Shown here: positions 1 through 6,196 of the stretch, one piece after another | How the letters are laid out: each line of letters opens with the position of its first letter | Position numbering within the stretch: position 1 is the stretch's first letter | Assembly (NCBI GenBank): GCA_015655485.1 | Contig: JAATEZ010000252.1 | Coordinates: forward strand, 1-7,060 | DNA from: Lactobacillales bacterium | GTDB lineage: Bacteria; Bacillota; Bacilli; Lactobacillales; Vagococcaceae | Direction: 5' to 3' | DNA length: 7,060 bases | The notes under the pieces: model-generated | Database searches by the model: none | What the model saw: only the letters and a program-made list of their open reading frames with translations | What the model was told of the DNA's origin: nothing | Made by a program: the position numbers and the translations under genes

Positions 1-58
1 TACCGCAGAATGTCCCCAAATATTCTTCCCTTTTATTCACGTTTTTTGTCTCGTTTTA

Positions 59-919
59 TTAGAGATTGGTATGACTTTCCTTGTTCATGAAAAGTTCGAT
101 TTTATGTTTGACTGCTTCTTTTACGGCTTCATTGCAGGGAATAATATTGTAACGAAGAGATTGATTGACTTTGCTTGCACCAAAAGTTTCCTGAGCCGTT
201 TTTGTCCATGTGACTAACAGTTCGGTTCCGACATTGAATTTGCGTATTCCATTGTCAATGAGTTCGCGAATATCTTCCTCCTTAACACCTGTCCCGCCAT
301 GAATGACCAGCGGAGTATTGACTGCCGCATTGATTTTTTTTAACAATTCTATATTCACTTTGGTTTTAGATTTATATTGTCCGTGATTGGTTCCGATAGC
401 GATCGCGAGCGCATCGACTCCCGTTGCTTTTACAAAATCTACAGCGTCTTTGGGTTCGGTATAAATCTTATCATGTTCAGCAACATGGATCCCTTCTTCT
501 GTCCCGCCGATCGTGCCTAATTCTCCTTCGACTGAAACACCGTGAGCATGGGCATATTCAACGACCGCAGCAGTTTTCATGATGTTTTCTTTAAATGGAA
601 GCTGCGAGCCGTCATACATGACTGAAGTGTAGCCTTTATCGATCGCTTCCTTGATGTCGTCAAAATTTCTGGCATGATCCAGATGCAGCACTACATCTAC
701 CAGTTCTTTCGTTGCCATTACCTCGCAGACAGCGACTAAATTTTCGTGACCAATATATTTGGCTGTATCCACACTGGTTTGAATAATGATCGGTGCTCCC
801 TGGTCCTTTGCCGCCCGGATCATATCCGGCAGCATCTCTAAATTATGCGTATTAAAAGCTCCTACCGTATAATTCAATTCTTCTGCTTTGCCCGTTACTG
901 CTTTTAAAGTTGTATACAT
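59..919 (-). CDS. Class II (zinc) ketose-bisphosphate aldolase, fructose/tagatose-bisphosphate aldolase family
   Basis: This 286-residue protein has the usual length of the class II aldolases (FbaA, GatY/KbaY, IolJ), cytoplasmic TIM-barrel enzymes that split a ketose 1,6-bisphosphate into dihydroxyacetone phosphate and an aldehyde. Visible motifs are HLDHA at 79-83 (catalytic Asp81, zinc ligand His82), the VEGELGTIGG loop at 130-139, GTNHG at 176-180 (zinc ligand His179), IHGGTG at 206-211 (zinc ligand His207) and the phosphate-binding NVGTEL at 229-234. The NVGTEL segment and the following LVTWTKTAQ stretch recall GatY and IolJ more than glycolytic FbaA, so the substrate could be tagatose bisphosphate, fructose bisphosphate or a related ketose phosphate; the sequence does not decide. 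The start is the ATG at 917-919, with AAAGGGAGAT about 9 nt upstream. It is the last gene of the leftward PTS locus seen here and is separated from the TPR gene by a structured gap. Family assignment is firm; substrate is open. Confidence 0.93.
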   Translation of the reverse strand: MYTTLKAVTGKAEELNYTVGAFNTHNLEMLPDMIRAAKDQGAPIIIQTSVDTAKYIGHENLVAVCEVMATKELVDVVLHLDHARNFDDIKEAIDKGYTSVMYDGSQLPFKENIMKTAAVVEYAHAHGVSVEGELGTIGGTEEGIHVAEHDKIYTEPKDAVDFVKATGVDALAIAIGTNHGQYKSKTKVNIELLKKINAAVNTPLVIHGGTGVKEEDIRELIDNGIRKFNVGTELLVTWTKTAQETFGASKVNQSLRYNIIPCNEAVKEAVKHKIELFMNKESHTNL

Positions 920-1076
920 GACTATTGATCTCCCTTTAATTGAATTTATCGCGCTTAGCCCGCACTAAGGCGCTGATCGGTGTCATTACTGCTGAGAAAG
1001 TACAAGTCCCCCGCCTGATTGGTTCGGCTACGATTCAGCAGGAGCGCGCGATGGCTTTCGCCGGATCAGTCTCGCC
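920..1076 (-). other. GC-rich, hairpin-forming intergenic element upstream of the aldolase gene
   Basis: This gap is the only long one between the last two genes of the locus. By count, 961-1080 is about 57% G+C, visibly richer than the AT-rich flanks. It can form hairpins. (a) 948-977: ATC/GAT, GCGC/GCGC and TTAG/CTAA stems with two single-base bulges and a 6-nt loop. (b) 989-995 pairs perfectly with 1035-1041 (CTGCTGA/TCAGCAG) around a 39-nt loop. (c) 1053-1062, which on the minus strand is GGC-GAAA-GCC, a GNRA-type tetraloop. No U-run follows hairpin (a) on the minus strand, so it is not a simple terminator. The element ends just before the aldolase ribosome site. It could be a cis-acting leader RNA, an mRNA processing or stabilising structure, or a copy of an interspersed repeat. 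I do not recognise a known riboswitch class. Confidence 0.5.
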
Positions 1077-1469
1077 TTACTTGATGCCGCGGGTAACATC
1101 TTTTGAAATCTGCATCATCTGATCGATTTTTTCCAGATAATACTGCAGTGTTTGGCCGTCATTTGCCTTGGCAGCTGCGGCTCTTTTTTGATTGTATAAT
1201 TTTAAAAGTGTCTTATACCCCCGACCTGCGGACTTTTTCAGCTGCAAACTTTTTTCCAAAGCTGAAACGGCCTGATCGGTTTCACCAAGCTCTTCATAAG
1301 CTAAGCCGAGCTCCTCATACAGCACCGCCTGGAGCGATTCTTCCGCCTGAGCCAGTTCCTGTTGCTTCAAAGCAATAACTTGGTTCAGTTCCGCTTTCTG
1401 TTCCGGCGATAATTCTATTGTTGCTGTTTTTTGCTCTGCTTTCTCCTTCTTTTTTCCAAAACCAAACAT
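1077..1469 (-). CDS. Small tetratricopeptide-repeat (TPR) protein in a PTS operon
   Basis: This 130-residue cytoplasmic protein has no signal peptide or membrane segment. The N-terminus (about 1-30) is very lysine/glutamate rich and looks disordered. Residues about 50-80 form a clear TPR unit, with the LGLAYEELGETDQAVSALEK pattern of small and aromatic residues at the canonical helix-packing positions. Residues 81-120 form a weaker second helical pair. TPR units are protein-protein binding scaffolds; no catalytic motif is visible. The ATG at 1467-1469 is preceded by GGGAGG with a 6-nt spacer. The gene begins 25 bp after the EIIC stop, so it is almost surely translated from the PTS mRNA. Its role is unknown. 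By position it may bind the transporter, the aldolase or the regulator (inference). Confidence is high that it is a real TPR-like protein and low for any specific function. Confidence 0.85.
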   Translation of the reverse strand: MFGFGKKKEKAEQKTATIELSPEQKAELNQVIALKQQELAQAEESLQAVLYEELGLAYEELGETDQAVSALEKSLQLKKSAGRGYKTLLKLYNQKRAAAAKANDGQTLQYYLEKIDQMMQISKDVTRGIK

Positions 1470-1494
1470 AATGAACCTCCCTTGTTTCCTCTAT

Positions 1495-2784
1495 CTAAAA
1501 TGCTTTCAAAATCGGGCTGAGGAGCCATGCGTAAATCAGAGCAGCCGTAACGGTATCAACATCAGTAGCCGTCGCATTGACAAATCCCATAGAATTGAAA
1601 ATTGTGACTAGCAGGGCCGGCAGCAGAGTTATGAAGAAACCGTGCAAAATCCCGCCGATAATCGCTCCGCGGCGTCCGCCAGTCAAGTTGCCGAAAATTC
1701 CGGCCGTACCGCCCGCAAAAAAGTTCGTCAGCATCCCCGGTAAAATCATGGCCAAACCGAATTGCGGCAGAATGAACATAGCCAGAACTGAACCGATGGT
1801 TGTCGTGATAAAACCTAAGATCACTGCATTTGGCGAATATGGAAACAGTACCGGGCAATCCAGTGCGGGAATTGAGTCCGGCACCAACCTCATAGCGATC
1901 CCTCTAAAAGCGGGGACGATTTCTCCCAGCAGCATCCGGACACCTGAAAGCAACACATACACACCCACGACAAATTGAATCGCCTGCAGGAAGGCATACA
2001 TCAGATAATTCGTTCCGCCGGATAAGGTGGCTCCGAATTTTGCTCCGGCAAAGGCCGCTGTAATGATGTAGAGCGGAACCATAACGACCATCACTGAAAG
2101 ATAAGTATCCTGCAAAAATTCTAATTGTGTCGGTAATTTTATATCTTCGATCGATTTCTTCTTCTCGCCTTTTTCACCGAATAAATAGCCGACACCCGCT
2201 TCGAAAATATAACCAATCGTACAGAAGTGTCCCAGCGCAATATCGTTGGAACCAGTGATTTTACGCACAAACGGCTGGGCAATGGCCGGCATGGCCACAG
2301 CGAAGACCCCGCCGACAAAGCCGCCAACCAAAATCAGCGCGATCCCGCGCAATCCGGAAAAATAACCGAAAACAGTCGTCATGGTAGCCATCCAAAGAAT
2401 CGCTTGTCCCGTTAAGAAGATGTATTTCCATTTCGTAAATCTGGCAATTAAAATATTAAATATAAAAATAGCTAAAAATGTCAAAGCAATGTCCCGTCCC
2501 AGTCCCAGCTCATTCATTGCCTGGCCGTTGATTGCTTCAATAGATGGAATAATTCCCTGCATATGGAAACCTTCCTTAAAAATTTTGCCGAAATAAGTTA
2601 AGCTGCCGACAATGATACTTGAGCCTGCAGAAAGAACTTGGAAGCCCAGCAAAGTTTTCAACGTTCCGGAAATCACCTGACCCACAGATTTTTTTTGCAG
2701 AACCAAACCCAGCATCGCGATCAATGCGATCGTAATTGATGCCTGTGTTAAAATATTCTGAATAATAAAATTGATAACACCCAT
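1495..2784 (-). CDS. PTS EIIC permease, ascorbate (SgaT/UlaA) family
   Basis: This 429-residue polytopic membrane protein is the sugar-translocating subunit of a PTS transporter. The sequence is a run of hydrophobic helices with short loops. Family landmarks resembling E. coli UlaA are the N-terminal KKSVGQVISGTLKTLLGFQV region (31-50), FLTGQ (123-127), LGH (184-186), the cytoplasmic EKKKSIEDIKLP loop (207-218), GVRM..GE (281-288) and PALDCPVLFPYSPNAV (306-321). It is somewhat shorter than E. coli UlaA, mainly at the C-terminus, which ends soon after the last hydrophobic segment. After the conserved Gly-His at 185-186 it has FCTIGY, where I recall E. coli UlaA having a glutamine-rich GHQQQ, so the ligand may not be L-ascorbate. 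The ATG at 2782-2784 follows GGAGGG with a 6-nt A spacer. It lies 24 bp downstream of the EIIB gene that should supply its phosphate. Family assignment is strong; substrate is unknown. Confidence 0.92.
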   Translation of the reverse strand: MGVINFIIQNILTQASITIALIAMLGLVLQKKSVGQVISGTLKTLLGFQVLSAGSSIIVGSLTYFGKIFKEGFHMQGIIPSIEAINGQAMNELGLGRDIALTFLAIFIFNILIARFTKWKYIFLTGQAILWMATMTTVFGYFSGLRGIALILVGGFVGGVFAVAMPAIAQPFVRKITGSNDIALGHFCTIGYIFEAGVGYLFGEKGEKKKSIEDIKLPTQLEFLQDTYLSVMVVMVPLYIITAAFAGAKFGATLSGGTNYLMYAFLQAIQFVVGVYVLLSGVRMLLGEIVPAFRGIAMRLVPDSIPALDCPVLFPYSPNAVILGFITTTIGSVLAMFILPQFGLAMILPGMLTNFFAGGTAGIFGNLTGGRRGAIIGGILHGFFITLLPALLVTIFNSMGFVNATATDVDTVTAALIYAWLLSPILKAF

Positions 2785-2808
2785 TTTTTTCCCTCCAATT
2801 CTTGATTT

Positions 2809-3117
2809 TTAAGCAAGAGCACCCAACTCTTTTAAAACTGGCGTGATTTTTTCTTCAATTTCGGCTTTTGACACGATATTTTTCAAATAAATGATCGTTG
2901 TCTGTTCAGGATCGATCGAGAATTTTTCAAATTGTGATTGAAAATTTTGAGCCGTAATAATAATGTCCGGTCTGATCGATACCGCCGATGAAATATCACT
3001 ATGGTCCAAATTAGCCTCCACTCCCAGTTTTTTCAACACATCTTCTGCACTCATCTGGCAGGCAAAGCTGCTACCCAGTCCTGCTCCGCATACAAATAAA
3101 ATCTTCAATTTTTTCAT
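2809..3117 (-). CDS. PTS EIIB phosphocarrier, ascorbate/galactitol-type
   Basis: This is a small single-domain EIIB of about 102 residues, the usual size for free-standing UlaB/GatB-like proteins. It carries phosphate on a cysteine and passes it to the sugar bound by the adjacent EIIC. The N-terminus is a beta strand leading straight into the P-loop CGAGLGSS; the phosphorylated Cys is residue 10 (11 if the upstream ATG is used). The rest shows the alternating alpha/beta pattern of the family, including a DIIITAQ strand near residue 52. Two ATG codons are adjacent, at 3118-3120 and 3115-3117. AAGGAGA lies only about 3 nt from the first but about 6 nt from the second, so I prefer the second. 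No separate EIIA gene is nearby; the phosphate donor must be encoded elsewhere or be the EIIA-like domain of the neighbouring regulator (inference). Confidence 0.92.
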   Translation of the reverse strand: MKKLKILFVCGAGLGSSFACQMSAEDVLKKLGVEANLDHSDISSAVSIRPDIIITAQNFQSQFEKFSIDPEQTTIIYLKNIVSKAEIEEKITPVLKELGALA

Positions 3118-3296
3118 CATGCTCTCCTTCTTGCTGCATTATTTTCCACTCTCCGACTCTCCGTTTTTGTTCATAAGCTCTTTGAATAATCACTGCACAC
3201 CTGTACTCATTTTCCAGATTTTCTCTCAGCACCGCAGTATTCTCTTTAACACCGGCAGATTTCCTGGCTGAATTTTCTTCAATGTCTGTCGACCTA

Positions 3297-5405
3297 TTAG
3301 TGCTCCACTTCCTCCCTATACAAAATTGCATTGAACTCCTTGATATTGCCGGCATTGCTTAATTTTTCCAGCTGCGGCTCATCATTGATCAGTTCAATCA
3401 AATTTTTCATCACATTCAAGTGAGAATACGAATCTACTGCTGCCAGGCAAAAAATAATTTTCACCGGATCGTTCTCGGGATGCCCGAACTTTACCGGATC
3501 TTTCAAAGTCATCGCACTGATTCCCAGCTGATTGACCCCTTCTTCCGGTCTGGCATGAGCCAAGGCAAAATTTTTGCCTATTACAATGTAAGGACCGTGT
3601 TCTTCTACTGAATGAATCATCGCGTTTATATACCTTTCTTCCACGACCTTGTCCTTAATCAACGGCTGCGCCACCTTGGCAATGGCTGCCCGCCAATCGG
3701 TGCATTCTGCTTGGATTAGAATATCAGAATCCTTTAAAATGTCTTGTAACATCGGCTGAATCTCCCTTTTATTGATTTTCAAATTATTTTCATTAAAAAT
3801 CTTCTCTAACTCAGCGTAAATATTTTTAGTGACATTGCCGCTGCTTTTAACTATCAATTCTAAAAAACTCTGCAATAACGAAGTCGAGTCAATTAGTGCG
3901 TTCGTCATCCGCTGCTTATCATGATGTTCTTCCAAAAACAGGCGGATTTCTTCCTTATCGCTCTGTCGCAAAATCGGGTTCAGGAGCAGTAACGGTTTCT
4001 TTGAGTAGTCGATCGAAATCGTTGAAAAGATCAGATCCACATCCAGTTTTTCAATAAAGGACAGCTCATAAGAGCTTAAAACCGCTACAATCTCGATATT
4101 GAATTGTTCTTTTAAGTTTGCCGCCAAGAGTTTTCCGGTGGATACGCCATGATTGCAGACGACAACTGCCCGATAACAGTAATCCCTTTTCTGTCTGATC
4201 TGACTCTCAGACGTTGAAAAATAGATCGTCAAAAATCCAATTTCATCTCCGGAAAGCTTCTTTTTCGTATAATCTTCGATTTTAGGACTAAATTTTTTTA
4301 CCGCCAGGTAAATATCGGCATACGACTCTTGAATCGTTTTCTTTAAAGGATTGAAAATCTGGACATCATTTTTTACACGGCTCAATAACCCGGTGATATG
4401 TTTATACAAACCTTCATACAGATCCTCCTCTTCCTTGGAAAAAGGGATCTCTGTATATTTTTCGACATGATCTATCAGCTGGATGGCCAGCAGCTGCGCT
4501 GTCACCCAATCATAATAATTGTTCATATCCTTGGAATTGAAAGAATCAATCGTAAAAATGATGTACTTCAGTTCATTGATCGATGGAACTATGGCAAACT
4601 CACGGCAAACTTGATCCACAAAATCTCTTGTGTCGCTCTCTTTCATAAAGAGAGCTGCTTTTGACAATTCGCTGATAGTGTTTCCGCCTTGCAGCCGTTT
4701 GATCCAGATTGAAAGAAACAAAATAATTTGATTGCGGTAGATTTGATTGACTAAAGCATGCGATTTTCTGAAAATTTCGTCATATTTCTCAACAATGACC
4801 TGAAGCATTTTTTCAGAAAGATACTGAAAAACAATTTTGTCGGAAACACTCACTACCGGAAATATTTCTTTCATGCCGATCAGATTCTCAATATCGGTGA
4901 AATTATTGATCACATCATAGATCATCGTCCGAAGCGATCTTTCATCTCCTTGAAAAACCACGCCCTGCTTTGGCAGACTGACTACTTTAATGCCATAATC
5001 TTTCAGAAAATGGCGCAGTTTCCGCATATCCTCATCCAAGGTGCTTTTCGAGATCTGCAGCTGAGTTTCCATCTCATAAAGCCAAGTTTTAGTACTTGAA
5101 TCGGCTATCTGAAACAACAGAATCAAAAAACGTTCCTCAGGCGAATAATAGTAACTTTGGCCGCCTGCATCCAATTGCTCCAGTAAAGCCCCTCTCTGCT
5201 GAGAAATCAGCTCTAATTTTAACCCCTTTCCTCTTTTACGAATGATGACCGGCAAGTCCGAAGCCTCTAAAAAATCATTGATATCAGCCAATTCATTTCT
5301 CAATGTCCGCTCACTGATATGAAACTCTTTACTTAAGTCAGCTGTTGGGAAAAAAGTGTTTACAGTTAAAAGTCTTCTTAATATCCGCTGTGTCCGCTCT
5401 TTCAT
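3297..5405 (-). CDS. PTS-regulated transcriptional regulator with HTH, two PRDs, EIIB-like and EIIA-like domains (BglG/MtlR/LicR type)
   Basis: This 702-residue DNA-binding regulator senses the state of a PTS through phosphorylation. In order: winged HTH at about 3-65 (recognition segment SERTLRNELADIN), a second HTH-like unit at about 95-150, PRD1 about 190-290, PRD2 about 300-400, a GatB-like EIIB domain about 411-500 with VVCNHGVSTGK (Cys417), and a mannitol/fructose-type EIIA domain about 550-695 with NFALAHARPEEGV (His617). The HTH and the EIIB/EIIA tail indicate a DNA-binding activator such as MtlR, ManR or LicR rather than an RNA-binding antiterminator. In PRD2 the first conserved histidine is present (His336). 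The three other usual PRD histidine positions appear to be Phe230, Thr285 and Tyr395. A TTG three codons upstream is also in frame, but it touches AAAGAGG directly, whereas the ATG at 5403-5405 has a 9-nt spacer, so I choose the ATG. It is first in the PTS locus and probably controls it. Confidence 0.93.
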   Translation of the reverse strand: MKERTQRILRRLLTVNTFFPTADLSKEFHISERTLRNELADINDFLEASDLPVIIRKRGKGLKLELISQQRGALLEQLDAGGQSYYYSPEERFLILLFQIADSSTKTWLYEMETQLQISKSTLDEDMRKLRHFLKDYGIKVVSLPKQGVVFQGDERSLRTMIYDVINNFTDIENLIGMKEIFPVVSVSDKIVFQYLSEKMLQVIVEKYDEIFRKSHALVNQIYRNQIILFLSIWIKRLQGGNTISELSKAALFMKESDTRDFVDQVCREFAIVPSINELKYIIFTIDSFNSKDMNNYYDWVTAQLLAIQLIDHVEKYTEIPFSKEEEDLYEGLYKHITGLLSRVKNDVQIFNPLKKTIQESYADIYLAVKKFSPKIEDYTKKKLSGDEIGFLTIYFSTSESQIRQKRDYCYRAVVVCNHGVSTGKLLAANLKEQFNIEIVAVLSSYELSFIEKLDVDLIFSTISIDYSKKPLLLLNPILRQSDKEEIRLFLEEHHDKQRMTNALIDSTSLLQSFLELIVKSSGNVTKNIYAELEKIFNENNLKINKREIQPMLQDILKDSDILIQAECTDWRAAIAKVAQPLIKDKVVEERYINAMIHSVEEHGPYIVIGKNFALAHARPEEGVNQLGISAMTLKDPVKFGHPENDPVKIIFCLAAVDSYSHLNVMKNLIELINDEPQLEKLSNAGNIKEFNAILYREEVEH

Positions 5406-5458
5406 ATTCTGCAACCTCTTTCATAATTTGATTATAAATTGTGCCCATTGAAAAGTTT

Positions 5459-5488
5459 AGTATAGCTTTTTGCAAGTTGAACCGGCAA
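5459..5488 (-). promoter_or_regulatory. Candidate sigma-A promoter for the PTS locus
   Basis: Reading leftward, TTGCCG (5488-5483) and TATACT (5464-5459) are separated by 18 bp, a reasonable sigma-A promoter placed about 55 bp upstream of the regulator start. A second, perfect TATAAT -10 box on the same strand lies at 5436-5431 with only a poor -35, so the start site is not settled. The position next to the cre box favours the upstream one. Confidence 0.5.
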
Positions 5489-5490
5489 AA

Positions 5491-5506
5491 ATGTAAGCGG
5501 AATCTA
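5491..5506 (+). promoter_or_regulatory. Catabolite-responsive element (cre), predicted CcpA site
   Basis: The sequence ATGTAAGCGGAATCTA matches the low-GC Gram-positive cre consensus WTGNAARCGNWWWCAW at 15 of 16 positions; only the next-to-last base (T instead of A) differs. CcpA with HPr-Ser-P binds such sites to control carbon-source genes. It sits 2 bp upstream of the -35 box of the candidate leftward promoter, in front of a PTS sugar locus, which is a sensible setting. From position alone, repression or activation cannot be decided. Confidence 0.65.
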
Positions 5507-5604
5507 TAATACTTTCTATTGGAAACTTTATATAAAAAATTAAAAAAAAGATTGCTCCAGTCATTGACAAAAAAGACTGATTTAAAAATTTAAACACATA
5601 ATAA

Positions 5605-5641
5605 TTCATGAAGATTTCATTTTTTCATGTTACACTATAAT
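5605..5641 (+). promoter_or_regulatory. Candidate yajQ promoter region with inverted repeats
   Basis: A perfect TATAAT at 5636-5641 lies 24 bp upstream of the yajQ ATG, with the ribosome site AAGGAGGT at 5652-5659 in between, implying a very short leader. No good -35 lies 17 bp before it. A strong TTGACA at 5564-5569 lacks a convincing -10. Between them are the palindrome TTCATGAA (5605-5612) and a second TTCATG (5624-5629), forming a CATGAA/TTCATG dyad that could be an operator. Confidence 0.4.
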
Positions 5642-5665
5642 TATCTTATTCAAGGAGGTCAGTCT

Positions 5666-6160
5666 ATGGCAGTAAAAGAAGCTAGTTTTGATATCGTTTC
5701 AGAAGTGAATTTAGAAGAAGTAAAAAATGCCATTCAAGTCGCAACAAAAGAAATCAAAAATCGGTTTGATTTTAAAGGGTCGATTGCACAAATCCAATTA
5801 GAAAATCAGCGCCTTATGATCATGGCTGAAGATGACTATAAAGTAGAACAAGTAAAAGACGTATTAATGGGAAAATTAGTTAAGCGCGGTGTTCCGGTCA
5901 AGAATATCCAATTTTCTACAAGCGAAAAAGCCTTGGGCGGAGCTGCGCGGCAATATGGCGAATTAGTTAATGGGATAGATCGGGAGAATGCCAAAAAAAT
6001 CAATGCAGCGATCAAAGATTCTGGATTAAAAGTCAAGACACAAATTCAGGATGAACGTATTCGAGTAACTGGAAAAAGCAGAGATGACCTGCAGGAAGTC
6101 ATCGCTCTGTTAAAAGGAGTTCCATTACCTATTGAATTACAATTTATCAACTATCGCTGA
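5666..6160 (+). CDS. yajQ: YajQ family nucleotide-binding protein (UPF0234)
   Basis: This 164-residue cytoplasmic protein has the usual length for the YajQ/UPF0234 family. The family has two ferredoxin-like alpha/beta domains that bind nucleotides or RNA; some members are reported to bind cyclic di-GMP. Signature segments are the N-terminal ASFDIVSEVNLEEV, the NRFDFKGS stretch near residue 35, AEDDYKVEQVKDVL, SEKALGGAARQYGELVNGID, ENAKKINAAIKDSGLKVK and the C-terminal ELQFINYR. The open frame extends 13 codons upstream to an ATG at 5627, but I take the ATG at 5666. AAGGAGGT precedes it with a 6-nt spacer, the family begins at this point, and the upstream ATG would lie before the likely promoter -10. 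It is followed 36 bp later by queH. Its cellular role in Gram-positive bacteria is poorly defined. Confidence 0.95.
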   Translation: MAVKEASFDIVSEVNLEEVKNAIQVATKEIKNRFDFKGSIAQIQLENQRLMIMAEDDYKVEQVKDVLMGKLVKRGVPVKNIQFSTSEKALGGAARQYGELVNGIDRENAKKINAAIKDSGLKVKTQIQDERIRVTGKSRDDLQEVIALLKGVPLPIELQFINYR

Positions 6161-6196
6161 TTTTAGCGTAGAAACCAAAAAATTTGGAGTAAAAAA

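Noticed and set aside
1..40. Possible start of a next leftward gene (a GTG at 40-38, or a TTG a few codons on after AAAAGGGAAG).
   Set aside because: Only a dozen codons are visible before the window edge, the GTG lacks a clear ribosome site, and no motif can be seen. No hairpin terminator is visible after the aldolase either, so the operon may continue.
1035..1037. In-frame TGA after a Cys codon downstream of the TPR gene as a possible selenocysteine codon.
   Set aside because: An ordinary TAA already ends the TPR protein before it, no start codon opens the extension, and no selenium machinery or SECIS-like context is seen.
936..1076. Resemblance of the minus strand of the gap to a ydaO-type c-di-AMP riboswitch (GCCGAACC followed by GGCGGGGGAC).
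   Set aside because: Only a short stretch is similar. The later conserved blocks of that class (the GGGGUGAAUC and CAGCUAACCUCG-type segments) are absent, the element is too short, and an aldolase is not a usual target.
940..1122. Plus-strand 60-codon frame starting with TTG.
   Set aside because: It has no ribosome site, is antisense to the aldolase leader and the TPR 3' end, and its openness is explained by the GC-rich structured element.
1577..1978. Plus-strand 133-codon open frame antisense to the EIIC gene.
   Set aside because: It is a shadow of the strongly supported permease; there is no ribosome site and no recognisable domain.
3071..3355. Minus-strand 94-codon frame bridging the regulator and EIIB.
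   Set aside because: It overlaps both well-supported genes out of frame, its ATG lies inside the regulator without a ribosome site, and no family is recognised. Kept only as a finding about the gap.
5627..5665. Upstream ATG that would lengthen YajQ by 13 residues.
   Set aside because: It has no ribosome site, lies at or before the predicted -10 box, and the extra residues are not part of the family, whereas the ATG at 5666 has a strong AAGGAGGT.
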